Shown: piece by piece, positions 1 to 9,919 of the stretch
Numbering within the stretch: position 1 is the first letter of the stretch
How the letters are laid out: every line of letters starts with the position of its first letter
NCBI GenBank assembly: GCA_934635045.1
Contig: CAKTZA010000008.1
Span: forward strand, 1 to 64,000
Length of the DNA stretch: 64,000 nt
Origin: an uncultured Kiritimatiellota bacterium
GTDB taxonomy: Bacteria; Verrucomicrobiota; Kiritimatiellia; RFP12; UBA1067
Direction of reading: 5' to 3'
Made by a program: the position numbers and the translations under genes
Notes under the pieces: generated by a model
Seen by the model: only the letters and a program-made list of their open reading frames with translations
Databases searched by the model: none
What the model was told of the DNA's origin: nothing

Positions 1-94
1 GTCAGGCGCAGCGGTAGCGGCGCCCCTTTGCCAGCCGTCGGAGTTTCTATACCCCGCTGTTCAGTGACCCATTACGATATTTCTACTCACACGG

Positions 95-124
95 TTGACA
101 TTCGCGAACGGAATGTGATATACT
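95..124 (+). promoter_or_regulatory. Promoter of cysK (sigma-70 type)
   Basis: TTGACA at 95-100 and TATACT at 119-124 are separated by 18 bp. The start codon of cysK follows at 180 with a purine-rich ribosome site just upstream. Bases 1-94 hold no gene I can support. Confidence 0.75.
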
Positions 125-179
125 ACGCGCTGTTTTCCTACCACAGAGGTGGGAACAAAAACAGAAAGGAAGCAAAGAC

Positions 180-1100
<921 letters not shown>

Positions 1101-1166
1101 GGAGATTTCCGGCAAACATCTCATCAGGGCCTGGCCCGCAGACCAGGAAGACAGGAGGAGGAGACA

Positions 1167-2450
1167 ATGAGCGAACAGAAACTGCATCCCGAGACGCTGG
1201 CGGTTCACGCCGGCTGGAACGGTGACCCGGCGACGGACGCCTGTGCCGTGCCCGTCTACCGCACGACGGCCTACAACTTCAAGAGCGCGCAGGACGGCGC
1301 GGATCGCTTCGCCCTCAAGAAGGCGGCGAACATCTACGCCCGCCTCATGAACCCGACGGAAGACGTCCTCGAAAAGCGCCTCGCGGCGCTGGAGGGCGGC
1401 GCGGCCGCGCTGACGCTCGCGTCCGGCACGGCGGCCATCTACTTCACGGTCACGAACATTGCGGAGACGGGGTCGGAGTTCGTCTCGGCCGACAACGTCT
1501 ACGGCGGCACCTACGTGCAGTTCAACACGATCCTGCCGCAGTCGAACAACATCCACGTGAAGTGGACGCACCTCAACGACTTCGCGGCCGTCGAGGCGGC
1601 GATCAACGAGAAGACGCGCTTCGTCTACGTCGAGACGATCGGCAACCCCGCGCTCGGCGTCGCCGACATCGAGAAGTACGCCGAGGTCGCCCACAAGCAC
1701 GGCCTGCCGCTCGTCGTGGACGCGACGTTCTCGACGCCGATTCTCGAACACCCGATCCAGTGGGGCGCGGATGTCGTCATCCATTCGCTCTCGAAGTGGA
1801 TTGGCGGACACGGCGCGGGCATCGGCGGCGTGGTGATCGATGCGGGGAAGTTCGACTGGACGCAGAAGGGCAATCCGCTCTACGTCGAGCCGGACACCGG
1901 CTACCACGGCATCAAGTGGGGCGAGGCGATCGGGTCGCTCGCGTTCATCACGCGCCTGCGCACCGTCGCCCTGCGCAACCAGGGGCCGACGCTCTCGCCG
2001 GACGCGAACTGGATCTTCCTGCAGGGCGTGGAGTCTCTGCCGCTCCGCATCGCGCGGCACAGCGAGAACGCGCTCGCGGTCGCGAAGTACCTGAAGGCCC
2101 ATCCGAAGGTGGCGTGGGTGCGCTATCCGGGCCTCGCCGATGATCCGAGCTACGAACTCGCCCAGAAGTACCTGCCGAACGGACAGGGCGGCATGGTCGT
2201 CTTCGGCATCAAGGGCGGCGCGGCGGCGGGCGTCAAGGTCGCGGACGGACTCAAGCTCTTCACGCAGCTCGCCAACGTCGGCGACGCGCGCTCGCTCGTG
2301 ATCCATCCGGCGTCCTCGACGCACTCGCAGCTCACCGAGGAGGAGCAGATCGCGGCGGGGCTTCCGCCGGAGCTCATCCGCCTCTCGATCGGCATCGAGC
2401 ACATCGACGACATCCTCGCCGACCTCGAACAGGCGCTCGCACAGGCGTAA
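1167..2450 (+). CDS. metY: O-acetylhomoserine sulfhydrylase (Cys/Met metabolism PLP enzyme)
   Basis: A 427-residue member of the Cys/Met-metabolism PLP family (cystathionine gamma-synthase fold). The likely reaction is homocysteine synthesis from O-acetylhomoserine and sulfide. The N-terminal ETLAVHAGW and the ARLMNPT motif are typical of the O-acetylhomoserine sulfhydrylase branch. The PLP lysine is K210 in SLSKWIGGHG, and the C-terminal LVIHPASSTHSQL substrate loop is present. The strong site AGGAGGAGG sits just before the ATG. Position after cysK supports a direct-sulfhydrylation pathway. I prefer metY over a cystathionine synthase because of the motif set and length. Confidence 0.9.
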   Translation: MSEQKLHPETLAVHAGWNGDPATDACAVPVYRTTAYNFKSAQDGADRFALKKAANIYARLMNPTEDVLEKRLAALEGGAAALTLASGTAAIYFTVTNIAETGSEFVSADNVYGGTYVQFNTILPQSNNIHVKWTHLNDFAAVEAAINEKTRFVYVETIGNPALGVADIEKYAEVAHKHGLPLVVDATFSTPILEHPIQWGADVVIHSLSKWIGGHGAGIGGVVIDAGKFDWTQKGNPLYVEPDTGYHGIKWGEAIGSLAFITRLRTVALRNQGPTLSPDANWIFLQGVESLPLRIARHSENALAVAKYLKAHPKVAWVRYPGLADDPSYELAQKYLPNGQGGMVVFGIKGGAAAGVKVADGLKLFTQLANVGDARSLVIHPASSTHSQLTEEEQIAAGLPPELIRLSIGIEHIDDILADLEQALAQA

Positions 2451-2488
2451 GGCAAGCACCCCAAAAACAACAAACAAAACCAGACCAC

Positions 2489-2519
2489 TGGCCCAGTTGT
2501 CCGCAAAGACGCTGGGCCA
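2489..2519 (+). terminator. Hairpin after metY, possible terminator
   Basis: TGGCCCAG (2489-2496) and CTGGGCCA (2512-2519) form a perfect 8-bp stem with a 15-nt loop. No T-tract follows, so this could equally be a 5'-leader structure of the next gene. Confidence 0.35.
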
Positions 2520-2566
2520 AAAACAGAAACAAAATACTATCATCAAGGTAGAGAAAGAAGAAAAAC

Positions 2567-3440
2567 ATGAAGAACATTCCTGAATACGTTCGTTACGTCC
2601 TCTCCGGCGCCGTGAGCGCGCTCGTGGCCTCGTCCGCATGGGCGGGCGTGCCGCTCAATAACCTCCAGGGCACGGGCGGCATCGCCTTCAACCCCTTGGC
2701 CTACACGGCGGGCCGCGCGTGGGACGGCGGCGAGACGAACGCCCTGAACGGCATCGTCTCCAAGCCGCAGGTCGGCGAGTGGTACGTGAACCTGACGGAC
2801 ACGGACATCAACTGGTTTGCTCGGCGCGGCGGTGACGCTCTTTGACCGGCTGGAGATCTCCGGCGGCTACGGGGCGGTGAACGCGCACAAGTACGGCGAC
2901 AACGCGATCAATACCTACAATGTCGGCGCGAAGCTGCGCTTCTTGGACGAGAACGCCTTCGATACGTCGTGGGTGCCGGCGCTGGCGGTCGGCGGCGTCT
3001 ACAAGTACACGGACTCGCAGACGGTCGATGCGCTCGGCCTTGACCACGACGGCTTCGACGGCTACGTGGTCGCGTCCAAGCTCGTGACGCAGACGCCGGT
3101 TCCCGTGCTGCTGTCGGTCGGCGGACTCGTCTCGGACGAGGTGGTCAACGGCGTCGTGGGGCATAACGACTACGGTGCGGCGGTGTTCGCGAACATCGAC
3201 CTCATCCCGGTCGAGCAGGTGGCGATCGGCTTCGAGTACAAGCAGGGCGTGGACGTCGGCGACGGCATCAGCAACCACGACTACTTCGACGGACACGTCG
3301 CGTGGTTCGTGACGGATTCGCTGACGCTCGTCGGCGCGTACGCCTACACGGGCGACAAGGACAAGTTCTATCGCGACGGCAGCACGAAAGACCTCGGCGT
3401 GGGTGGCGGCTTCGTCCTCTCGGCCCAGTACCAGTTCTGA
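2567..3440 (+). pseudogene. DUF3034-like outer-membrane beta-barrel protein, frameshifted
   Basis: The first part (2567-2845) has a signal peptide ending in SSAWA and continues to TDINWF. Homologous sequence then continues in another frame from about 2817 to 3440 (LGAAVTLFDRLEISGGYG onward) and ends in the barrel-like SAQYQF with a terminal phenylalanine. One net +1 (or -2) shift near 2816-2822 rejoins the two parts into about 290 residues. The NLQG-GG-NPLAY start, the FDRLEIS block and the alternating hydrophobic strands resemble DUF3034 proteins. It may be a true pseudogene or a one-base assembly error. I see no convincing slippery site. Confidence 0.6.
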
Positions 3441-3457
3441 TCCGTGCGGAACGGTCT

Positions 3458-3498
3458 GCGATGCCCGGCAATGTGCCGGGCATCGCCGCTGCGTTTTT
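3458..3498 (+). terminator. Rho-independent terminator after the DUF3034-like gene
   Basis: A perfect 12-bp stem (GCGATGCCCGGC, 3458-3469, with its complement at 3475-3486) has a 5-nt loop. A run of five T lies at 3494-3498, seven bases after the stem. Confidence 0.7.
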
Positions 3499-3512
3499 CG
3501 ACAGGATCCTCT

Positions 3513-3596
3513 GGGGCCTGTCCCCACCGTTCTACGGGGCCTGTCCCCATCGTTCCTCTGGGGCCTGTCCCCACCGCTCCCTGGGGCCTGTCCCCA
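3513..3596. repeat. Four-copy array of the GGGGCCTGTCCCCA element
   Basis: Exact copies begin at 3513, 3536, 3560 and 3583, a 23-24 bp period. The unit can fold as a 4-bp GGGG/CCCC hairpin with a CCTGT loop. The same element recurs around 31.2, 39.7, 40.5 and 60.0 kb, three of those sites being inside genes. Confidence 0.9.
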
Positions 3597-3749
3597 CCAC
3601 TCCTTCCGTGGTGAGAACTCAACATTGACTCGAATCCCCTGCGCCCCCTCTGTGCCAGCGGCGAAGCCGCGCCTTGTGGCAAAGGAACGAAGTTTCGGAG
3701 CGAATGAATGGCGTTTTAAAGGGATTTAAGCGGGGCTTCGTTTTTCAAG

Positions 3750-3840
3750 TCTTAGCCGCAAGGAGGGCGCAGAGAAATAGCCTTGTATCCTTCATAAGGA
3801 CTCCGTGCCTCCCTGTCTCCGCTTTCTCCGTGTTCAGCGA
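3750..3840. repeat. CGGAG-type dispersed intergenic repeat
   Basis: The stretch 3801-3840 contains CTCCGTGCCTCCCTGTCTCC followed by CTCCGTGTTCAGCGA. Its reverse complement (TCGCTGAACACGGAG) also occurs at about 17670 and 52270. The left half (AAGGAGGGCGCAGAG) is poorly conserved. No coding potential is visible between 3600 and 3870. Confidence 0.5.
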
Positions 3841-3872
3841 CAGCATTTTCCTTTGCCGCCCCTTCGCCCGAT

Positions 3873-3902
3873 TTGACGGCCTTTGGCGGAACGTGGTATA
3901 AT
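3873..3902 (+). promoter_or_regulatory. Strong sigma-70-type promoter upstream of a structured region
   Basis: TTGACG (3873-3878), 18-bp spacer, TATAAT (3897-3902). The predicted start near 3909 is about 456 nt upstream of the next start codon (4365), so it produces either a free RNA or a very long leader. Confidence 0.7.
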
Positions 3903-3908
3903 TCGCGC

Positions 3909-4043
3909 TGATTTCGTCGGGCGGGATGTGCTTCGCCCGATGACGACCGCAAGGTCGGATGGCTCTTTGAAACGGCTGACGGGCACAGACGTCAGCCATC
4001 GGCTGAATGGATTCTAAAATTAGGTCTGACCTGATTTTAGAAT
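3909..4043 (+). ncRNA. Candidate structured RNA (or leader) with four stem-loops
   Basis: Four consecutive hairpins follow the 3873-3902 promoter. They are TCGGGCG/CGCCCGA (3917-3940); CGACC-GCAA-GGTCG with a GNRA tetraloop (3944-3957); GGCTGACG/CGTCAGCC (3974-3997); and a 15-bp stem with one U-G pair closed by a CTG loop (4011-4043). The last stem is AT-rich outside and lacks a following T-run, so it is not a textbook terminator. I recognise no known RNA family. The region could be a small RNA or a regulatory leader for the Sel1-repeat gene. Confidence 0.35.
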
Positions 4044-4364
4044 TTGGACGGCAAAACCTTTTGCCTGCGGTTGCACACTGGGCCGAAAGGAGAAGGACTC
4101 GCGGAAACCCATCCGAGGCCCGCGAGGCGTACGCAGTCCTGCGTATTTGGCTTTGTGCGAAACGACCAAATTTCCATTCTGAAGCCGAATATGTGGGATG
4201 CGTCGCGTGTCAATCACACGCGGCGTGTCCTCTATTCCGTGTTTCAGAAAGGCGCTTGGTCGTGCCTTGCACAAGACATAGATGTGAAGACACGCCGTTC
4301 CTTTTTCTGCGCCCGACGGCTGTGCCTTGATAATGTGGGCGCAAAGATAAGGAAGACAATCGGA
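4044..4364 (+). other. Unassigned region between the structured segment and the Sel1 gene
   Basis: No convincing gene is present. Further self-complementary pieces are visible: GGCAAAA/TTTTGCC (4050-4065) and CGCGTGT/ACACGCG near 4205-4225. An in-frame upstream extension of the Sel1 ORF exists but lacks a signal peptide or ribosome site and is unlikely to be translated. Confidence 0.4.
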
Positions 4365-5546
4365 ATGAAGCACAAACAGTTGAGTCTTATGGCGTTGTTT
4401 GTTCTGGCAAACATGGCCTTGTCCGCCCATGCTGTCGCCCTGAATCAATCTTACGAACCGGCTACCGTCGCGTCATACAAGGTCAAGGCAGATGCGGGCA
4501 ATGCACAGGATCAATACTTTTATGCACGGGCGTTGCTGTTTGGGTGGGGCGTCAAAAAGGACACGGCCAAGGCGATGGAATACGCGCAGCGCGCTGTCGA
4601 TCAAGGCTATGAACGAGCCCTCCGTCTCGTGGCGAATGGCTATGAAGAGGGATGGCTGGGCGAGACAAACATGGCACGGGCCGCCGTGTGCCACGCAAAC
4701 TTTGTCCGGTTTGCGCAAAAACAAGCCGAGGCGGGTGATGCCTCTGCCATGTGCCTTTTGGGTGCTGCTTATTGTGCCGGACAGGGCGTTGCTCAAGATC
4801 AGGAGCTTTCGTGGCAATGGTTCTATCGAGCGGCGACGAATGATGATGCGGTTGCGCTCTTTCTCGTCGGCCGGAGCTACGCCAACGGCAAAGGCGTCCC
4901 AAAGGATTTGGCGCGTGCTGTAGCGATGATGGAACGATCGGCCGAATTGGGGTATCCTGACGCAATGGGGTTTCTTGGGCAGGCCTATTTGCATGGAGGC
5001 TGGGCCGTCGAGAAGAATCCCGAACGCGGCTTTGCGTGGTGCGAGAAAGCCGCCAGAATCGGCGTTGTTGAGGCGATGAGGAACCTCGGCTTGGAGTATG
5101 AGCATGGCATCCGGGCAAATGCGTCGTTGGCTGTCTCTTGGTATCGAAAGGCGGCGGAGAAAGAAGACCCTGAAGCGTTGTGCAGATTGGGACTGCTGTA
5201 CTGCCATGGCGGATTGGGGCTCCAGACAAATTATGTGAAAGGGGTTTGCTGCTTGCGTCAGGCGGCCGAAAAAGGACATGTTGAAGCCATGTTCTTCATG
5301 GGCGATGCCTATCGTCTCGGCTGGGTATCGGACAGTGACGGAACCGCTGCGTTTGCCTGGTATCTTCGTTCGGCCGAAGCGGGAGATAAAGATGCAATGT
5401 ATGTCGTGGCTCTGTATTATGCCGATGGAAAATTTGGATTTCCATCCGATAGGGAGCTATCTTTACTTTGGTTGAGAAAGGCGGCCGAGGCCGGCAACGA
5501 GAGAGCCTTGCGAAAGTTGGACGAGATGCAGAAGCGCGAAAAGTGA
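4365..5546 (+). CDS. Secreted Sel1-repeat (TPR-like) protein
   Basis: The chosen ATG at 4365 has AAGGAAG ten bases upstream and opens a signal peptide (hydrophobic LSLMALFVLANMALSAHA), giving 393 residues. About nine Sel1-like repeats follow, each with the pattern A--G-A-A---LG--Y--G-GV--D---A--W--KAA; good examples are around residues 150-185 and 205-240. Sel1 repeats are helical protein-protein adaptors. No enzyme domain is present. Base composition is lower in GC than the flanking core genes. A truncated lipoprotein gene follows 60 bp downstream. Confidence 0.75.
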   Translation: MKHKQLSLMALFVLANMALSAHAVALNQSYEPATVASYKVKADAGNAQDQYFYARALLFGWGVKKDTAKAMEYAQRAVDQGYERALRLVANGYEEGWLGETNMARAAVCHANFVRFAQKQAEAGDASAMCLLGAAYCAGQGVAQDQELSWQWFYRAATNDDAVALFLVGRSYANGKGVPKDLARAVAMMERSAELGYPDAMGFLGQAYLHGGWAVEKNPERGFAWCEKAARIGVVEAMRNLGLEYEHGIRANASLAVSWYRKAAEKEDPEALCRLGLLYCHGGLGLQTNYVKGVCCLRQAAEKGHVEAMFFMGDAYRLGWVSDSDGTAAFAWYLRSAEAGDKDAMYVVALYYADGKFGFPSDRELSLLWLRKAAEAGNERALRKLDEMQKREK

Positions 5547-5605
5547 ACTGGCCTCATGGAATATTGTTTTGATCAAGTAACAAATAAGTAAAAAGGAGCA
5601 AAAGC

Positions 5606-5958
5606 ATGAAGAAACGGATTCTTGCCGCGAGCACTGCGGCAATCTTGACAGGATGTGTCGCGGTGCGGCAGAATGACGGCGGCGAATCGAACGTGCGTCC
5701 GTATATCGTGAAGGACAAGGTTCATGAGAAGTACGAAGTCGGCAAGGAGAAGGTCAAGGCGACCGATTCGGTGAACTGCCTGCTGTTCTTCATCCGTTGG
5801 GGGTCGAAAGCGAAGCACATCGCCGACATGACGGATGCGAGCGGGGCCACGCTGATCGGGCGTGCCAAGAACGGTGCCTATGCGATTGCCTGCGATGCGG
5901 CCGATTGTGATGCGCTCGTCGGGACAAAATACAAGGTCACGGCACGGAACTTCTTCGT
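5606..5958 (+). pseudogene. Small lipoprotein gene, 3' end lost to a transposon
   Basis: The ATG follows AAAAAGGAG. The product begins with a lipoprotein signal whose lipobox is LTGC (Cys at residue 17). About 118 residues follow, with a DASGATLIGRAKNGAYA segment. After KVTARNFFV (about 5957) the frame no longer looks like lipoprotein and runs into the antisense of a transposase, so the original C terminus has been replaced. The open frame continues to 6793 only because it shadows the transposase. The junction is approximate, and I see no target duplication. Confidence 0.6.
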
Positions 5959-6727
5959 CCCGGTCTTCGAGGAATCCGCCTTTCTCAAGGAACCCGTCGA
6001 CGAAGGCCATGTTGCGCTTCACCGCGCACAGCATGACCCGGACGATGGATCTCGTCTGCTTCGCCGTGCGCTTCCTCGACTTCGCGTGGGCGAGGTACCT
6101 CTTGCGCAGAACCTTCCGGTAGGTGCGCGGACGGCGCTTGCCCGACGCGGGGTCGTGCAGCCTGTCGATCATCGCATCGAGCTTCACGCGGGCCTCGTTG
6201 AGGAGGGAGAAGTCCTGGGGGAAGCGGATGTTCGACGGCGAGCAGGTGGCGTCGAGGATCATGGTCCCCATGTTCCCGTTCGCGGCGGGCGACTCGGGCT
6301 TGTCCCCGGCATGCGCAGGCGTCGAATTCGCCCTCTTGAGGAAGATCTCGTTGACTTTGACGAGGAAATCCTTGCCGAGGCGCTTGCGGAATTCGGGAAG
6401 AACCCCGTGCTTGACCGGGCTTGTCCGCTGAAAGGACTGGAGACCGAGGAAGTACTGATAGGATACGTTTCGCGCGATCTCCCTGACGAGCCTGCGGTCG
6501 CTGAGGTTCGCCCGCTTCTGGATGATGAGCGATCCCAGCGCCATGCGGGCGGACGCGGCGGGACGCCCGCGTCTGGACTTGAAGAGCGCACTGTACTCGG
6601 CCTCGACGGCGGCCCAGTCGATCATGTCGGCGAGAATGACATACTCGTCCTTCGGATTGAGCTTCATCCCGCAGGACTGGTTGAATCCGTCGAAGGTCAG
6701 CTGCTGCTCTTTTGCGGTCTTGTACAT
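5958..6727 (-). mobile_element. IS1182/IS5-like transposase, C-terminally truncated
   Basis: Read on the minus strand from the ATG at 6727 (GGTGGAG ribosome site upstream). The product starts MYKTAKEQQLTFDGFNQS and carries the DDE transposase N-terminal block SRRGRPAASARMALGSLIIQ. The ILDATCSPSNIRFPQD-SLLNEAR segment holds the first catalytic aspartate. Homology ends after GFLEKGGF near 5965, where the lipoprotein gene begins, so the second half with the remaining catalytic residues is missing. Promoter-like TATACC lies upstream near 6790. The element is non-autonomous debris. Confidence 0.7.
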
Positions 6728-6887
6728 GCGTCTTGCTCCACCATGTGCGGGGATATCGGGCACCCCCATCGGTTTTGTTTGCACATGGTATAGCATATTT
6801 AGTTGAAGATATCAAGCGGACTGGCGGATTTGTGACAATCTATGATTTAATGGGCAGACACTAACTAAAGACACATAAGGAGTTGCG

Positions 6888-8519
6888 ATGGGATTGTTTT
6901 TTAACACGTGTCATGCTCTTGTTGACAAGATCACAAAACGGGCTCTCACGGGCGATGCCCTTGAAAATGCGCGGAATGATCCGAGTTGGCCGATCTGCGG
7001 CAATAAAGTCTCCAGATTCTCGCATTTTTGTAGCGCATGCGGAAGCCCTGCTCCTGGCAGTTGGCGAAAATGCCCAAAATGCGGAAAGTGGATCGGAAAT
7101 GATTCTCATTTCTGTCCGCATTGCAGTACATCACTCTATCCAGGTGATCACGCATCAATTGCTGGCGGTGTTTGGCGAAAAGGTCCTGAATTGTTCGCTC
7201 AGCGCTTTGAGATAGGAGATGTTCTTCAATCACTCGGACAAGAATTGCAGGTGCAAGAAGGAACTGCTGCGATCCTAATGGACGCTGGCGAGGTGAAAGA
7301 CGTTTTCAGGGAGGGGGGCGCTCACATAGGGAGCGTTGCGTCAAGTTCAAGCAGTGTGGTTATCGTTGATATCGCAGAGGTGATTGTTCCTGTTCATATT
7401 GAGTCGTTGCGTACATCTGAACATATTCCAATCGAATTCTATGGTGAGATAGTCCTGCGGTTTAAGGGGGACAAGAACGCGGCCAAGGCGTTTTGCAGTA
7501 ATGCCCTCAAGGGCGCGCGAACCTTTACATTCGCACAGATAGGTACTCGTGCTGAGCCGGTGTTGCGGCATGCCCTTGACGAAATGTGCATGACTTCGAC
7601 GCTCGAAGATTTGGTGAAGGATCCGCAGCGACGAATTCTTCTGCAGGGATGTATAGAGAAGAGCCTCGAGGAGGAGTTTTCCTCGTGCGGATTGGAGCTA
7701 ATTCGTGTTTCGTCTTCTGAATTCTCGGGGAAAGAATATGAAGAACTTGAAGCTCGGCTTGGCGATGCTGAAGTGGCGCGTCGCGAAGCTGAATACAAGG
7801 CGGCACTTGAGAAGGCATTGCGAAAGATTCATGATCAGGCAGAAAGGGATACGGGCAAGGCGGCTTTTGATTTACGCGAATATAAGGAGTTGCTTGATAA
7901 CGAGTATCGCGTTAGTTCTGCGACACGGGAGCGTGAGTTTCAGCTTCTAAAGCGCACATGGGAACACGATGACATTGCTCATCGCCAATTACTTGAGATC
8001 GAGGAACTTCAGCACAAGCATGATGTTGAAAATAGAGCGGCGGAACATGAACTATCGAAGAACCGCAAGATAGATGAATATAGACAGGAGAAAGCAATTT
8101 CGGATGCACAGGTCGCCACGCACGTGCAGAAACTTCAGACGGAACAGAATGTTGAAGATGCAAAGAAATGGCTTGATGTCCGCGCTCTGAAGGAATCTCT
8201 CAGGCAAAAAGCAAAGGATGAGGCGGCATCTCGGCGGAAGGGGATGTCATTAAATGAGCTGTTGCTTGACGTGGAAGATCCCGGAATGCGAACTGCGCTT
8301 TTGGAGGTGTTGCGTGTTCAGCGCAATGCCAGCATGACACCAGAACAGATTCTGGCGGAACTTGGCAAGGAATCGGCAAACGAGCGGATTGTATCCAAAC
8401 TTGAGGAATTGTACCGCGCGGCATCCGAACGCGAGGACAAGAACCTTTCGAAGATGTTGGAGCCGGCCATTGAAGCGGCCAAGCGGCCCGCGCAAACGCC
8501 AAGTCCGATTATTACATGA
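6888..8519 (+). CDS. Zinc-ribbon / SPFH-domain protein with long coiled coil
   Basis: 543 residues, AAGGAG site 5 nt before the ATG. Residues about 36-85 form two zinc-ribbon-like motifs. The second (CPKCGKW...HFCPHC) is complete; the first seems to have lost its first cysteine (SWPICG...HFCSACG). Residues about 105-290 resemble the SPFH/band-7 fold as found in bacterial YdjI-type proteins (QEGTAAILMDAGEVKDVF). Residues about 290-440 are a charged coiled coil, followed by a helical tail. No membrane segment is seen, so it is probably a peripheral scaffold. The stop overlaps the next start (ATGA), indicating translational coupling. AT-rich codon use marks it as part of the acquired island. Confidence 0.7.
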   Translation: MGLFFNTCHALVDKITKRALTGDALENARNDPSWPICGNKVSRFSHFCSACGSPAPGSWRKCPKCGKWIGNDSHFCPHCSTSLYPGDHASIAGGVWRKGPELFAQRFEIGDVLQSLGQELQVQEGTAAILMDAGEVKDVFREGGAHIGSVASSSSSVVIVDIAEVIVPVHIESLRTSEHIPIEFYGEIVLRFKGDKNAAKAFCSNALKGARTFTFAQIGTRAEPVLRHALDEMCMTSTLEDLVKDPQRRILLQGCIEKSLEEEFSSCGLELIRVSSSEFSGKEYEELEARLGDAEVARREAEYKAALEKALRKIHDQAERDTGKAAFDLREYKELLDNEYRVSSATREREFQLLKRTWEHDDIAHRQLLEIEELQHKHDVENRAAEHELSKNRKIDEYRQEKAISDAQVATHVQKLQTEQNVEDAKKWLDVRALKESLRQKAKDEAASRRKGMSLNELLLDVEDPGMRTALLEVLRVQRNASMTPEQILAELGKESANERIVSKLEELYRAASEREDKNLSKMLEPAIEAAKRPAQTPSPIIT

Positions 8520-9904
8520 TCACTTGTCCCAAATGTGGCCGATTGACGGCAGAAGGCGTATTCTGTGGTCGATGCGGTTCCGAACTTCCTTCAGAGTCGC
8601 AGTTGCAGACGGCCAGGCGTGATGGGAATTGCCATGCGGGTGGACTTGATGAATGCGGAACGGCAAGCGTCTTGCAGGGGCAGCAGCCTTTCGACAGTAA
8701 TCCCAACCTCGAATTTGATCGGTCTTGCCCGTTGTTTGAAAACGTAAATAGCATTTTGCGTTTTCGCTTTGTTCCTCAAGGACAGGGGACTCTTGAGAAT
8801 GTGGTCATCACATTTACGAATTGTGATTCGCCCAAGAGGCCTGTTCACCGCATCGGCCGCATTAGTCAAGTGTACGAATTCCCTGTGCAGTTTCCGCCGC
8901 AGTGCTTGGGTCTGCAGGCGTGGGATGTTTTGGTTGAATACTCTTCGAGAAGCCGGAGATATAAGTTGACGGGATGCTTTCAGGTCATAGTCAAGCCCGT
9001 TGGGTCCCTCAAGCGAGGGGTAGAGGATTTTAACATCAAGATAGAGACAAACATTGGCAATGTAAGCCAGGCGAGCGATGTTACCGTTAATTCAAACTGT
9101 GCGGAGAGTCTCGCCTGTTTGCTTGCGTCGACCGATCCGTTCGAGGAGATGAATCGGGTGTACTCGTCGAAGCTGCGACAGTGGAGTTCAATTCCGTTGC
9201 TGGACGATGGCAGGATGGTCGACTTGCCGCCAATGCCTGTAAATGCGCGGGCAGAGCATATTGAGTTGATCATCGAGAATCGGCATTTCCATTTCTTTGC
9301 CAAGCGAACGATCAAATTCGGTCGCAAGAAAGAGGTGAATGACATTTCTCTGAGGCCTGTTCCAGGTGCGGGTGAAGCGGCTTCGGCACCTTATTGCAGG
9401 GTCAGTCGTGAACAGTGCTTTTTTGAGCATTCGGGGTCAAATGTGTTATTGTCGGATGGTAGCCGTAATTCGATGGGTATTCTTCAGCAGTCGTCAGGGG
9501 GAACGTTCCTGAATGGAGAACGGCTGATAATCTCAAAAGAACTCCCGGCTGGAACGGTTGGCGTCGTATCTTTTGGGGGCGACCATCACGGAGGCGGACT
9601 GTCGCTTGACATTAGGGTTTGTGAACCTTCGAAGGCGTGTACGACATGTCCGTATGTGGATACACACTGGTGTGCGAATGGAACGCGCCCGACATTGGTT
9701 CTGTCCCGTCGTGATGCCATTCAGGAGAAGTTTATTGGACTCTGGAGTTGCTTTTCTCTTGGTGAGGCGGATCCGTCTTTCGCAGGGGTTACCATTCTCC
9801 GAAAGGATGGCGCTTTTGCCTATCGTTTCGAGGATGGCCGGTCAGGTTGGCTCGTTCCGGGGTCTTCTGTTCAGATGGATATTGGCTTCGTGACTGTTGC
9901 ATGA
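8516..9904 (+). CDS. Zinc-ribbon / FHA-domain protein
   Basis: 462 residues. The N terminus is a clean zinc ribbon (CPKCGRLTAEGVFCGRCGSE). The middle (about 60-190) is beta-rich and unassigned. Residues about 255-370 look like a forkhead-associated domain: IKFGRKKEVNDISL, then CRVSREQC in place of the usual SR-H motif, and GGTFLNGERL in place of the NGT-NG loop. FHA domains bind phosphothreonine, and the adjacent gene encodes a Ser/Thr kinase, so a kinase-reader pair is likely. A Cys-rich CTTCPYVDTHWC segment follows. The histidine usually found after the FHA SR motif is not visible. Confidence 0.65.
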   Translation: MITCPKCGRLTAEGVFCGRCGSELPSESQLQTARRDGNCHAGGLDECGTASVLQGQQPFDSNPNLEFDRSCPLFENVNSILRFRFVPQGQGTLENVVITFTNCDSPKRPVHRIGRISQVYEFPVQFPPQCLGLQAWDVLVEYSSRSRRYKLTGCFQVIVKPVGSLKRGVEDFNIKIETNIGNVSQASDVTVNSNCAESLACLLASTDPFEEMNRVYSSKLRQWSSIPLLDDGRMVDLPPMPVNARAEHIELIIENRHFHFFAKRTIKFGRKKEVNDISLRPVPGAGEAASAPYCRVSREQCFFEHSGSNVLLSDGSRNSMGILQQSSGGTFLNGERLIISKELPAGTVGVVSFGGDHHGGGLSLDIRVCEPSKACTTCPYVDTHWCANGTRPTLVLSRRDAIQEKFIGLWSCFSLGEADPSFAGVTILRKDGAFAYRFEDGRSGWLVPGSSVQMDIGFVTVA

Positions 9905-9919
9905 ATTAGGAGGTAAGCG

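Noticed and set aside
4044..4364. N-terminal extension of the Sel1-repeat ORF to 4044
   Set aside because: The extension lacks a ribosome site and hides the clear signal peptide at 4365; the sequence is hairpin-rich non-coding DNA.
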